From CAZSAL01 sp964604825 (GTDB lineage Bacteria; Elusimicrobiota; Elusimicrobia; 2-01-FULL-59-12), in contig CAZSAL010000009.1 of NCBI GenBank assembly GCA_964604825.1, positions 6,252 to 70,251 of the forward strand: DNA of 64,000 bases, in the 5' to 3' direction. Within the stretch, counting starts at the first letter, position 1, and each line of letters opens with the position of its first letter. Shown here piece after piece: positions 7,817 through 16,039 of the stretch. The translations under genes and the position numbers were made by a program. Under the pieces are notes generated by a model. The model ran no database searches and was not told where the DNA came from. It saw only the letters and a list, made by a program, of their open reading frames with translations.

Positions 7817-8710
7817 TCATTGCTCCAATCCTCGCAATGATTTCCTCGTTTTCTCCACTATCTGTACCGCGCTGGCGTGATCCTTCAGCGCTTCCGCCGC
7901 GTCCGGCCGGAGCTTGGCGAATTTCACCAGGTCGCAGCTTTCCAGCAGATCTTTAATCTGAAGGATAACGGGCGATTCAAGCTTTCCCTGCTTGCGCAGG
8001 TCCCGCAGCAGTTCGCTGGTGGTGCGTTCGAGAGCAGGACAATGGAACCCGTTCTCAATGTAGCTGCGGAGCGCGTCGCTCAGTCCGATATAAAATTCTT
8101 TCAGCCGGCCGTTTTCCACCCAGCCTGTTGCCAGAAGCTCCTGCAGCCTGCGCAGAGCGACAGTATCTGCTGGCTCCGGTGGCGGAGGAGGCGGACCATG
8201 CAGCTTTGCCTGGCGTTTTTTCCAGAACCAGACGCCTGCCGCTGAAGCGATCGCAGCCAGAAGCACCCACCACCAGATTGACCAGGCAACAGGGCCGAGC
8301 ACGCCCTTGATGCCGCGGATGTCTCCTTTGTCCTTTGGACCGGGTGGGACCTCCTGGATCGTGACCGTCATCGAAGAAACCGTCACATGCCTGCTGCGCC
8401 CTTTTAAATCACTGAGGGAAAATTCCACGCCGCTCAATGTCTGCTGGCCGGTAGTGAAATTCTGCAACTCGGTTTTAAGCTGCATGGCATTGGTTCCCGG
8501 AACCGCAGTGACCGTGCTTGAATACACTTCGAAAGTGCCCCAGTTTTTGGGTGTTGGGGGGAATAAGACCAGTTGATCGCCGGGAGGGGTAACCTTTACG
8601 GTCAAAGAGAACAGATCTCCAAGCCTGGCCTGGCTCGGCTGAAGCTGGGCATTAACTGTCGCTGTGGCGACGGTGGTTGAGTGACTTTGTTTAACGGAAT
8701 CTTTTGACAC
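7817..8710 (-). CDS. BatD/DUF4381-like single-pass membrane protein
   Basis: A 297-aa Bat operon protein. Residues about 15-125 look like a BatD-type beta domain (VNAQLQPSQARLGDLFSLTVKVTPPG...). A strong membrane helix follows at about 148-168 (WSIWWWVLLAAIASAAGVWFW), then a proline run (PPPPPP) and a helical cytoplasmic region of about 110 residues (LRSYIENGFHCPALERTTSELLRDL) similar to those in DUF4381 proteins. The GTG start overlaps the DUF58 gene by 20 nt. No signal peptide is visible although the beta domain should be periplasmic, so either the true start lies elsewhere or the protein inserts differently. The role is inferred from context. Confidence 0.7.
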   Translation of the reverse strand: MSKDSVKQSHSTTVATATVNAQLQPSQARLGDLFSLTVKVTPPGDQLVLFPPTPKNWGTFEVYSSTVTAVPGTNAMQLKTELQNFTTGQQTLSGVEFSLSDLKGRSRHVTVSSMTVTIQEVPPGPKDKGDIRGIKGVLGPVAWSIWWWVLLAAIASAAGVWFWKKRQAKLHGPPPPPPEPADTVALRRLQELLATGWVENGRLKEFYIGLSDALRSYIENGFHCPALERTTSELLRDLRKQGKLESPVILQIKDLLESCDLVKFAKLRPDAAEALKDHASAVQIVEKTRKSLRGLEQ

Positions 8711-9566
8711 GGGATTGGAAGAACTGAACCAGCGGTTGAACGAAGGACCGGTCGGTTCTCAGCACGATATGATCGATTCCATGGCGCTGCAGCATTTTCT
8801 TCAAATACTGCCGTCGCGCCAGAGAATTTTCCTGAAATTGTTTGCGGACGGCCACGTCCCGCGTATCCACCCACATGCGTGTTCCAGTTTCGGCATCGCT
8901 TAATTCGAGCAAACCCACCTTCGGCAGCGTCTCTTCGCGGGGATCAAGCAGCTGCAGAGCTATGAGATCGTGCCGTTTATTGGTTATAGCGAGAAGCCGT
9001 TCGTCCACCGCGTAAAAATCAGACAGCAGAAACGCCACGGCTTTGCGCTTGACCACGCGGTTAAGGTAACGCAGGGCTTCGTTGATGTCCGTTTGAATGC
9101 GCCGGGGAGCAAATTCCAGAACATCGCGGATCACCCTCAGGGTGTGCGTCCGTCCTTTCCGGGGGCGGATGAATTTTTCCACGCGATCGGAAAAAAGACA
9201 TAGCCCGACTTTGTCGTTATTTCGGATGGCGGAAAAAGCGAGCACCGCGGCGACTTCCGCTGCCTGATCGGATTTCCATTTGAGGGCCGTGCCAAACCGC
9301 AGCGAGGCGCTGCCGTCAACCAGCAGCATCACGGTCATTTCCCGTTCGGCAACGAACTTCTTCACGTAAGGATGACCGGTACGCGCGGTCACATTCCAGT
9401 CAATGGCGCGGACATCGTCGCCGGGGACGTATTCGCGCACTTCGGCAAATTCCATGCCCAGGCCGCGGAAAACGCTGCCGTACTGCCCGGAGAAAATTTC
9501 ATTCACCAGGCGCCGGGTCTTGATTTCAAGACGATGAACTTGCGAAATGAGATCGCGGGTAATCAT
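8691..9566 (-). CDS. DUF58 protein of the MoxR/Bat operon
   Basis: A 291-aa DUF58 protein. The family signature is clear: GLGMEFAEVREYVPGDDVRAIDWNVTARTG, followed by a VWA-like fold with VDGSASLRFG in the MIDAS position (D-G-S-A-S) and LLSDFYAVDE later. DUF58 genes are almost always next to moxR and VWA genes, as here. It probably acts in the cytoplasm as a partner of the MoxR ATPase. It lies 119 nt downstream of moxR and overlaps the next gene. Confidence 0.93.
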   Translation of the reverse strand: MITRDLISQVHRLEIKTRRLVNEIFSGQYGSVFRGLGMEFAEVREYVPGDDVRAIDWNVTARTGHPYVKKFVAEREMTVMLLVDGSASLRFGTALKWKSDQAAEVAAVLAFSAIRNNDKVGLCLFSDRVEKFIRPRKGRTHTLRVIRDVLEFAPRRIQTDINEALRYLNRVVKRKAVAFLLSDFYAVDERLLAITNKRHDLIALQLLDPREETLPKVGLLELSDAETGTRMWVDTRDVAVRKQFQENSLARRQYLKKMLQRHGIDHIVLRTDRSFVQPLVQFFQSRVKRFR

Positions 9567-9685
9567 GAGCGATTGTGTTGACGTCTTTCGGTTTTCAGTT
9601 CTCGGATTCTGGCCTTTTTGAAATTGGATTCAAAATCCTAAATCAGAGAGGCCGAGAAGCAAGAATTGAAAGACAGGTTTCATGG

Positions 9686-10675
9686 TTAAGGGACTTCCAC
9701 TGCCGCGAATAATTTCTGCACGATATCTTCGGAAGTCGTATTTTCCGCGTCCGCCTCATAAGTAAGAAGGATGCGATGCCGCAGAATGTCCGGCCCGATG
9801 GTTTTAACGTCTTCCGGAGTGACGTATCCCCGGCCCTGCAGGAACGCATAGGCTTTGACGGCCTGCGTAAGGCAGATTGTTGCGCGAGGGGAAGCTCCGT
9901 AGGCGACCAGGCTCTTAATTCCGTCTAATTTATACCGGTCCGGGAAGCGCGAGGCAAAGACCAGATCCAGAATATAGTTCTTGATCTTCTCGTCGACATA
10001 GATTTCATTCACGATGGCGCGCGCGGACAGGATCTCGTCCGGATGCACGACCGGCTTGATCTCAATGGGATGCCCTGTGGTCATCCGGTCGAGGATAAGC
10101 CGCTCTTCTTCCCGCGAGGGGTATGTGATTTTAAGTTTCAGCATGAAGCGGTCCACCTGCGCTTCGGGAAGGGGATAAGTTCCCTCCTGCTCTATCGGAT
10201 TCTGCGTGGCCAGCACCAGAAACGGCGCGGGAAGTTGGAAGCTTTCTTCGCCGATCGTGACCTGATGCTCCTGCATTGCCTCCAGAAGCGCGCTCTGCAC
10301 CTTGGAAGGCGCCCGGTTGATTTCATCGGCCAGCAGCAGGTTGGTGAATATCGGACCTTTCTTCACAAAAAAGTGGCTGTCTTTGGGATTGTAAACCGTC
10401 GTGCCGATCAGGTCCGCAGGCAGCAGATCAGGAGTAAATTGAATGCGCTGGAACTGGGTGTCGATAGACTTTGCCATAGTGCGCACTGCCAGAGTCTTAG
10501 CAAGCCCGGGGACTCCTTCGAGAAGCACATGGCCGTCCGCCAGGAGCCCGACCAGGAGCCGTTCCACCAGATATTCCTGGCCAACGATCACTTTTCCTAT
10601 CTCCTGTTTGAGCGCCTGGATAAAAACGCTCACCTTGCTTACTTTTTCATGAATTACGCGGATGCTTTGGTCCAT
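9686..10675 (-). CDS. moxR: MoxR-family AAA+ ATPase
   Basis: A 329-aa ATPase at the head of the Bat operon. Walker A (GVPGLAKT, about residues 53-60), Walker B (LLADEINRAPSKVQSALLEAMQE) and the sensor region (VLATQNPIEQEGTYPLPEAQVDRF) are all present, as is the C-terminal lid with YGASPRATICL. MoxR proteins are chaperone-like ATPases that help mature or activate VWA-domain partners; the two VWA genes downstream fit this. A GGGAGGA ribosome-binding site lies 7-8 nt upstream and a strong sigma-70 promoter precedes it. Confidence 0.96.
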   Translation of the reverse strand: MDQSIRVIHEKVSKVSVFIQALKQEIGKVIVGQEYLVERLLVGLLADGHVLLEGVPGLAKTLAVRTMAKSIDTQFQRIQFTPDLLPADLIGTTVYNPKDSHFFVKKGPIFTNLLLADEINRAPSKVQSALLEAMQEHQVTIGEESFQLPAPFLVLATQNPIEQEGTYPLPEAQVDRFMLKLKITYPSREEERLILDRMTTGHPIEIKPVVHPDEILSARAIVNEIYVDEKIKNYILDLVFASRFPDRYKLDGIKSLVAYGASPRATICLTQAVKAYAFLQGRGYVTPEDVKTIGPDILRHRILLTYEADAENTTSEDIVQKLFAAVEVP

Positions 10676-10713
10676 ACGAAATTCCTCCCATGATAATAAA
10701 AGCTGTTCCCATC

Positions 10714-10743
10714 TTTATAATCCATCCTGAATTTTTTTGTCAA
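10714..10743 (-). promoter_or_regulatory. Sigma-70 promoter of the moxR-bat operon
   Basis: On the minus strand TTGACA (10743-10738) and TATAAA (10719-10714) are 18 bp apart. The start codon at 10675 leaves a leader of roughly 30 nt with a good GGGAGGA ribosome-binding site. Confidence 0.75.
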
Positions 10744-10786
10744 GACGCGGCATCCTAAAAGCTTTCTCAGGATTCTAATAGGTAAG

Positions 10787-11431
10787 GTGAAAAAGGGATG
10801 GCTTATCCTTGTGCTTCTGTGCTTTGCCTGCGGCGCCGAGGCTGCTTCGTCCGCGACCTGGTTCGGCAGCGATCGCTTTTCCCTTATGCTGGGAGCAACG
10901 CTCCTGCACAGTGGATCTGACACGGAATTTCTCCCGGCTTTGGCCCTGCGCTACAGGCTCGACCTGCCGTGGCTTTCCGCTATAGAAATAGGAGGGGCCA
11001 CTCCGACCAATGTCTCAAGCAATCTGTCGCAGGACTCCAGGAACGTTTTTTCCGGGACCGTTCAGTCGCAGGTAGATTCGGTCAGGGAAGGCCATATTGC
11101 CGGCATCTGGGAATTCTGGAAGAAAGACTGGATGATACCGGAGTTCGCCCTAGGCCTGTCCGTGGCAAATTTCGAGAACCAGGCAACGGAGAATCCGCCC
11201 TTTGATCCGTATCCCTTTCAGGAGGGGCATACAACAATATCTCAGCTAACCCAGCTCGGCGTAAGGTTCCCATGCCCGCACGGAAAAGAGTTGGGCCTGG
11301 AAAATCTTTCTCTGCACGCGGACGCCGGCTATGTCCACTACTCAAACCATCTGAATCCTCCGGACGGACAAGATTTCAATCTCGGAGTGTCCGGACTCAC
11401 CTTCCGCATGATGCTTGAGCTTCAGTTTTAG
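10787..11431 (+). CDS. PagL-like acyloxyacyl hydrolase, outer-membrane barrel
   Basis: A 214-aa secreted protein starting at GTG. It has a signal peptide (LILVLLCFACGAEA) and then alternating beta-strand patterns ending in F (MLELQF), typical of a small outer-membrane barrel. Near the C-terminus the motif YVHYSNH matches the His-x-Ser-Asn motif that carries the catalytic His and Ser of PagL, the lipid A 3-O-deacylase. In PagL a Glu about 14 residues after the His completes the triad; here that position is Asn, with Asp two residues before. Activity is therefore plausible but not assured. It would modify lipid A or another acylated envelope lipid. Confidence 0.65.
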   Translation: MKKGWLILVLLCFACGAEAASSATWFGSDRFSLMLGATLLHSGSDTEFLPALALRYRLDLPWLSAIEIGGATPTNVSSNLSQDSRNVFSGTVQSQVDSVREGHIAGIWEFWKKDWMIPEFALGLSVANFENQATENPPFDPYPFQEGHTTISQLTQLGVRFPCPHGKELGLENLSLHADAGYVHYSNHLNPPDGQDFNLGVSGLTFRMMLELQF

Positions 11432-11480
11432 GCCCACCCGGAGAATCGAAGCAAGTAGCCTGAAGGGAAACCCGTTTTTA

Positions 11481-11527
11481 TATAATGCATCCACTACCAT
11501 CCCTCCAGTGGTGTTAATGGAGGATGG
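11481..11527 (+). promoter_or_regulatory. Candidate -10 and leader hairpin of the inositol-phosphate synthase gene
   Basis: TATAAT at 11481-11486 is followed by a hairpin CCATCCCTCCA (11497-11507) / TGGAGGATGG (11518-11527) with one bulge. No good -35 is visible. The hairpin would be in the 5' leader, about 30 nt before the GTG start. Confidence 0.4.
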
Positions 11528-11556
11528 CCTAGCTCCTAAAAAAGGATGGTCGCAAG

Positions 11557-12903
11557 GTGAAAAAATCCAACGCTTCTGTCATGTCTCAAAGTTCTGAGTC
11601 GGTAAAAATCGCCCCGGCAAAAGGGAAACTGGGAATTCTAATGCCCGGACTGGGCGCAGTAGCCAGTACATTTATCGCCGGAGTTATGGCTTCCCGCAAA
11701 GGCCTCGGCAAGCCCATCGGGTCGCTCACCCAGATGGGCACCATACGCCTGGGCAAACGCACGGAACACCGCATCCCTATGATCAAGGATTTTGTGCCGC
11801 TTGCCGAACTGAAGGATCTCGTTTTCGGCGGCTGGGATATTTTCCCGGACAATATGTTTCGCGCCGCCACAAAAGCCGGAGTGCTTACCGCCGAACACCT
11901 CGCTCCCCTGCGCGCCGAGCTGGAAAAAATCAAACCGATGCCCGCGGTTTTTGATACTGCCTATGTCTCACGCATTTCCGGACCGAACGTTAAAAAGGGC
12001 AAATCCAAAATGGATCTGGCCCAGCAACTCATGGCAGACATTGCCCAATTCAAGAAGACAAACCGCCTGGACCGGCTGGTGATGATCTGGTGCGCTTCTA
12101 CGGAAAAATACCAGAAGGCGGCGGCGGTTCATAAAAATCTTGCGGTCTTTGAGAAAGGCCTCAGGGAAAATTCCCCGGACATTTCCCCCAGCCAGATTTA
12201 CGCCTACGCCGCGCTGCAGTCCGGCGTTCCGGTTGCAAACGGCGCGCCCAACCTGATGGTGGATATCGGCGCCATCCGCGAACTGGCGGCGAAAAAGAGC
12301 CTCCCGGTTTGCGGCAAAGACTTCAAAACCGGCCAGACCTTCATCAAGACCGTGCTGGCGCCCGCCTTCAAAGCGCGCCTGCTGGGACTGGACGGCTGGT
12401 TCTCTGCCAATATCCTCGGGAACCGGGACGGCGAAGTGCTCGACGACCCGGAAGCTTTCAAGACCAAGGAAGAGTCAAAGCTCTCCGTTCTGGAATACAT
12501 CCTTCAGCCCGATCTGTATCCCGATCTTTACGGCCACTATGACCATAAAGTACGGATAAATTACTACCCGCCCCGCGGCGACAACAAAGAAGGATGGGAC
12601 AACATCGACATCTTCGGCTGGCTGAATTATCCGATGCAGATCAAGGTGAATTTCCTCTGCCGGGATTCCATTCTGGCCGCGCCGATCGTCCTTGACCTGG
12701 CTATTTTTGTTGATCTGGCGCATCGCGCGGGGATGCAGGGCATTCAGGAATGGCTTTCCTTCTATTTCAAAAGCCCGATGGCTGCGCCGGGGCTTTACCC
12801 AGAGCATGACCTGTTTATCCAGCTGATGAAGCTCAAAAACACCCTGCGCTATCTGCGCGGCGAAGAGCTCATCACGCACTTGGGCATCGAGTACTACGAC
12901 TAG
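11557..12903 (+). CDS. ino1: myo-Inositol-1-phosphate synthase
   Basis: Converts glucose 6-phosphate to inositol 1-phosphate using NAD. The 448-aa protein has the Rossmann start (GKLGILMPGLGAVASTFIAGVMA), then GGWDIFPDNMFRAA, VMIWCASTEKY, NGAPNLMVDIGAIRELA, the catalytic-domain GKDFKTGQTFIKTVLAPAFK, and GWFSANILGNRDGEVLDDPEAFKTKEESK, all diagnostic of the Ino1 family. GTG at 11557 is used because AAGGAT lies upstream; an ATG at 11581 is the alternative. In bacteria this enzyme feeds inositol lipids, mycothiol or compatible solutes. A CDP-alcohol phosphatidyltransferase 2.4 kb downstream favours inositol lipid. Confidence 0.95.
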   Translation: MKKSNASVMSQSSESVKIAPAKGKLGILMPGLGAVASTFIAGVMASRKGLGKPIGSLTQMGTIRLGKRTEHRIPMIKDFVPLAELKDLVFGGWDIFPDNMFRAATKAGVLTAEHLAPLRAELEKIKPMPAVFDTAYVSRISGPNVKKGKSKMDLAQQLMADIAQFKKTNRLDRLVMIWCASTEKYQKAAAVHKNLAVFEKGLRENSPDISPSQIYAYAALQSGVPVANGAPNLMVDIGAIRELAAKKSLPVCGKDFKTGQTFIKTVLAPAFKARLLGLDGWFSANILGNRDGEVLDDPEAFKTKEESKLSVLEYILQPDLYPDLYGHYDHKVRINYYPPRGDNKEGWDNIDIFGWLNYPMQIKVNFLCRDSILAAPIVLDLAIFVDLAHRAGMQGIQEWLSFYFKSPMAAPGLYPEHDLFIQLMKLKNTLRYLRGEELITHLGIEYYD

Positions 12904-12927
12904 CAGTAAAAAACTTAAAAAAAGGGC

Positions 12928-14424
12928 ATGAAGCGGAAGAGCTTCTTTCTGCTGACGGCGTTCTGTCTGACCGCGGGGAATTGCGTCTGGACGGATGAAA
13001 CCCCTTTCTTTAACCAGCCTGTTAAAATCTCTACGTATACCGTAAATGTTCCAGCAGGCGCGGCAGCTCCACGCCGGCGGCGTCATCTTCCCACCGGGGC
13101 CGATATTCAGCGCAGCTACAAAAAATACGGAAAACCGAATCCGCGCGTTGAGGAACCGTCAGCTCAGCCGATGCCTTCGCAGGCTCCGGAGATGCCGACT
13201 TTTCGCCAGGCGCCGCCTCCTGCCCCGGCGCCTCCAGCGCCGCAGACTGCCACCGAGCGTTTCTTCGCCGGGGCAGCCAGGATCATGACCTATACCAAAA
13301 ATAACAATCTGTTTGTCTGGCTTCCGGCAATCGCCACTGATCCCAATGCCGGTCCGACGTACGGCGTCCTGCCAGTTACAGTGATTTCCAATCCGGTGAC
13401 CAACCATATCCGCCACCTGCTGGCTCCTTCCTATACGTATAACTCTATTTTCGGCCAGACGGCCACCATGCGTTATTTCTATTACCCTACAGACGAAAGC
13501 CAGCTTTACACCATCGGCAGCTTTTCGCAGCATACCAACCGCGAAATCAAAGTCCGCTACGAGAACACCGCTGCCTGGGATGGAATGGGTTACGTTTACG
13601 CCGAAGGCGCGCACGACGTAGATGCTTCCGACAGATTTTATGGTTTGGGACCGGGAACTCATTCTCAGGATGAAACCGGCTATACGGCCGGGGATACCTA
13701 TGCACGGGGGGATATCGGCCTGAACTTTTTCAAATACTGGCGCGCTTCGACCGGGATTCGTTTTCGCACTATGGACGTAGACCACACCATTGTTCCGGGC
13801 GTCAACGATCTCGCGAATGCTTTTCCGACGCTGGCCGGTCTGGGCACAAAAAACACCGTGGCTTACGAATGCAGGCTTTTTATGGACTCGCGTGACTACC
13901 CGATTACTCCTTCCAGGGGAAGTTCTGGCGAGGTCTGGTTTGAGAAAACTTTCCAGACGCTCGGCAGCGATTCCATATTCATCCGCTACGGCGCGGAGGC
14001 GAAACATTTCTTTATATGGGAAAATCATCCTGACCAGGTCACCGTTATACACGGCCTGTATGAGTGGGTGAACGGCCCGTACATTCCTTTCTATGAATTG
14101 ACTTCTGTCGGCGGCCGGGACACCCTGCGGGGTTTTGGCGAAGGGCGGTTTACGGACCGCGGGCGGATGGTCTTTAATGTGGAGCAGCGCATGCGCATCG
14201 CTTCCCTGACCATGATGGGCATCAAAACCAATTTCGAGATAGCGCCGTTTATTGACGGCGGCGAAGTTTTCCCAACTCTTCCGCAGGCGGAAATCAGGAA
14301 TTTTCATCCTGTCTATGGAACGGCCTTTCGCGCTGCGGTCAAACCCAATGTCGTAGGGTCTGTCGATGTCGGCGTCGGCAATGAAGGGCCCGCCGTGTTC
14401 GTCGGCATAAATTATCCTTTCTAA
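12928..14424 (+). CDS. Omp85/surface-antigen-type outer-membrane barrel protein
   Basis: A 498-aa secreted protein. A signal peptide (FFLLTAFCLTAGNCVW) is followed by a proline- and alanine-rich stretch (about residues 60-110) and then a 16-strand-type barrel of about 370 residues. The L6 hallmark is present (TSVGGRDTLRGFGEGRFTDRG, with the RGF tripeptide), then VFNVEQRMRI and a terminal aromatic strand (AVFVGINYPF). No POTRA domains are apparent. This resembles BamA/TamA C-terminal domains and patatin-associated barrels used for secretion or surface display. The gene starts 24 nt after ino1, so the two may be cotranscribed. Confidence 0.8.
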   Translation: MKRKSFFLLTAFCLTAGNCVWTDETPFFNQPVKISTYTVNVPAGAAAPRRRRHLPTGADIQRSYKKYGKPNPRVEEPSAQPMPSQAPEMPTFRQAPPPAPAPPAPQTATERFFAGAARIMTYTKNNNLFVWLPAIATDPNAGPTYGVLPVTVISNPVTNHIRHLLAPSYTYNSIFGQTATMRYFYYPTDESQLYTIGSFSQHTNREIKVRYENTAAWDGMGYVYAEGAHDVDASDRFYGLGPGTHSQDETGYTAGDTYARGDIGLNFFKYWRASTGIRFRTMDVDHTIVPGVNDLANAFPTLAGLGTKNTVAYECRLFMDSRDYPITPSRGSSGEVWFEKTFQTLGSDSIFIRYGAEAKHFFIWENHPDQVTVIHGLYEWVNGPYIPFYELTSVGGRDTLRGFGEGRFTDRGRMVFNVEQRMRIASLTMMGIKTNFEIAPFIDGGEVFPTLPQAEIRNFHPVYGTAFRAAVKPNVVGSVDVGVGNEGPAVFVGINYPF

Positions 14425-14566
14425 CGATCGTCCACCTCGAAACAATTCGCTTCTCGTCGGGAATTATCCCAACCGGACATTTTCCCTTGAAATATTTCTA
14501 AACGTGTAGGAACCTTACCAGTGAGAAGACGTTCTGGAAATGGACATGCAGCGAGCGGGAGGTTGA

Positions 14567-14752
14567 ATGCTGGGAGTAGGAACGCTGGTAAGCCGGGTGG
14601 GAAGCGCGCAGGCAGCGGAAAGAATCCTGCGCGATCATTTCGTGTCAAAACGGGGCCGGAGCCTGCACGACAACCGCTATGCGAGCATGGAATTCCTCCT
14701 GAAATGGTCGCCGCTCTTCCGACGGCACGCCGGACCCGCCTCGCCAATTTAA
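14567..14752 (+). CDS. Possible 61-aa protein of unknown function
   Basis: A short frame in the otherwise gene-poor stretch 14425-14921. It has a good ribosome-binding site (GGGAGG, 4 nt before the ATG) and a natural-looking composition with an amphipathic middle (AAERILRDHFVSKRGRSLHDNRYASMEFL). No domain is recognised and no promoter is evident. It could equally be a chance ORF or the remnant of a longer gene. Confidence 0.3.
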   Translation: MLGVGTLVSRVGSAQAAERILRDHFVSKRGRSLHDNRYASMEFLLKWSPLFRRHAGPASPI

Positions 14753-14823
14753 CCCGCCAGTTTACCGTCTGAGAAACCAGCGCCGTCGGAATCCGCGCCC
14801 TGCCTTTCGCCGGAGGTTTTATT

Positions 14824-14909
14824 CCTCGTCGGGAAAAATATTGTTGACAGTCGGATACCGTCGATATAGAATACAGCCGTTTTAATAAAACTATTCTTTA
14901 CCGACGAGG
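14824..14909 (+). promoter_or_regulatory. Strong sigma-70 promoter inside a perfect 9-bp inverted repeat
   Basis: TTGACA (14844-14849) and TAGAAT (14867-14872) are separated by exactly 17 bp, a near-consensus promoter for the 73-aa gene at 14922. CCTCGTCGG (14824-14832) lies upstream of the -35, and its exact complement CCGACGAGG (14901-14909) overlaps the ribosome-binding site. The left arm is outside the transcript, so the pair looks like an operator rather than an RNA stem. A related CTCGTCGGGAA occurs near 14453. Confidence 0.7.
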
Positions 14910-14921
14910 GGGTGATTCAAC

Positions 14922-15143
14922 ATGGCAGAGAAAGTGGCTAAGGCTGGTGTTAAACGGCAGGATGGGTATCTCTATTTCATCGATAAACAGGGAGATGTCT
15001 CTCGCGCCAAAATGGCACGCGGCGGAAAGAAGGGCGGCAAGCCTGAAAAAGTCGCAAAGGTTGGAGTCAAGAAGCAGGCGGGCTACCTGTATTTCCTCGA
15101 CAAAGGTGGCGATGTATCCCGCGCCAAGATGAAACGCCGTTAG
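14922..15143 (+). CDS. 73-aa basic protein made of two tandem repeats, unknown function
   Basis: The product is two diverged copies of one unit: EKVAKAGVKRQDGYLYFIDK-QGDVSRAKMARGG, a KKGGKP linker, then EKVAKVGVKKQAGYLYFLDK-GGDVSRAKMKRR. It is very rich in Lys and Arg, has no hydrophobic segment and no Cys or His, so no metal site. The aromatic GYLYF(I/L)DK..GDVSRAKM core suggests a small beta hairpin followed by a basic tail. It has its own near-consensus promoter, a GAGGGGG ribosome-binding site and a downstream hairpin terminator, so it is probably abundant. A nucleic-acid-associated role is possible but unproven. Confidence 0.8.
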   Translation: MAEKVAKAGVKRQDGYLYFIDKQGDVSRAKMARGGKKGGKPEKVAKVGVKKQAGYLYFLDKGGDVSRAKMKRR

Positions 15144-15203
15144 TCCCTCGGCTGCGCTCGGGAGACTGAGCAACGTCGAAGGAAATGGTCGTACTTTTTC
15201 AAC

Positions 15204-15245
15204 AGAACCCCTTTCCCCAGGCTAGTCCTGAGGAAAGGGGTTTCT
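15204..15245 (+). terminator. Intrinsic terminator of the 73-aa gene
   Basis: AGAACCCCTTTCC (15204-15216) pairs with GGAAAGGGGTTTCT (15232-15245), about 12 bp with one bulge, followed by T-containing sequence. It lies 60 nt after the stop codon and upstream of the phosphatidyltransferase start. Confidence 0.7.
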
Positions 15246-15343
15246 GCTTGTGGATCCAGCCCGCCTCAGGGTCGCTCATCATAAGTCAAATCCATTTTGA
15301 TGGAGCGCAGCGGATCGAACCATGTGCTAAAATTCAATCCAAT

Positions 15344-16039
15344 ATGGAAACTTTTGCGAAGGAAACAGACGGTTTTTTCGCCCGCCATTTCGACCGGAAA
15401 ATTTCCGGCGCAATCAGCCGCAGGTTGATCCAGACCCCCGTCACCCCCAACCAGATAACCGTTGGCGTCACCCTCATCGGCATTTTCAGCGGCGTGCTTA
15501 TGGCTCAGAAAGGAGCGACCTGCAAAATCGCCGGGGCGCTTGTTTTTCTGCTGACCTCAATACTCGACGGGTGCGACGGCGAAGTGGCCCGCGCAAAAAA
15601 AATGACCTCCCGGCTGGGAGGATGGCTCGATCTCTGGGGTGACAATGTTATCCATATCGCCGTTTTCTATGGCCTGGGCTTGGGGCTTGCCAAAGATCTG
15701 GGAAACCCCGTCTACGTCGCATTGGGACAGATTGCCGCAGTCGGGACTTTGATCGCGGCTTCTCTTGCCAGTTACCAGACTTACATGGCCGGTCGGAGTT
15801 CGTTCACTTCGGTATCCGGAGATGCGAGCCGGTTCTCTCAAAATAAGTGGACTGGAAAGCTTACCCGATTGAGCGACGTCCTGGCCCGGCGCGATTTCAT
15901 CTATGGCGTTGTGGTTCTTGCCTTAGTTAACCGGCTGCAATGGTTCCTGTGGGCCTGCAGCATTGGAGTGGTGATGTATGCCTTTGTGCTATTGGTTTTA
16001 TTCTTTCTTACATTGCCCGCAAAAAGGAGAGCGGAGTGA
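15344..16039 (+). CDS. CDP-alcohol phosphatidyltransferase
   Basis: A 231-aa integral membrane enzyme that transfers a phosphatidyl or similar group from a CDP-linked donor to an alcohol. The family motif is complete: DGCDGEVARAKKMTSRLGGW followed by LDLWGD, giving the D..DG..AR........G...D...D pattern that binds metal and the CDP donor. Several membrane helices are evident (LIGIFSGVLMA, IAGALVFLLTSIL, VALGQIAAVGTLIAASLA, C-terminal FVLLVLFFLTL). ATG 15344 was chosen because an upstream in-frame extension crosses the terminator. The acceptor may be inositol phosphate, given ino1 upstream, but the sequence does not decide it. Confidence 0.88.
   Translation: METFAKETDGFFARHFDRKISGAISRRLIQTPVTPNQITVGVTLIGIFSGVLMAQKGATCKIAGALVFLLTSILDGCDGEVARAKKMTSRLGGWLDLWGDNVIHIAVFYGLGLGLAKDLGNPVYVALGQIAAVGTLIAASLASYQTYMAGRSSFTSVSGDASRFSQNKWTGKLTRLSDVLARRDFIYGVVVLALVNRLQWFLWACSIGVVMYAFVLLVLFFLTLPAKRRAE

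Noticed and set aside
13159..14445. 428-aa minus-strand ORF opposite the Omp85-type gene
   Set aside because: It is the mirror of a well-supported barrel gene with a clear RGF motif; its own translation is Arg/His-rich with no domain and no ribosome-binding site.
15144..15180. TCCCTCGGCTGCGCTCGGGA block after the 73-aa gene as a second terminator
   Set aside because: The arms match only at the ends (TCCC/GGGA), and the true terminator with a 12-bp stem lies just downstream.
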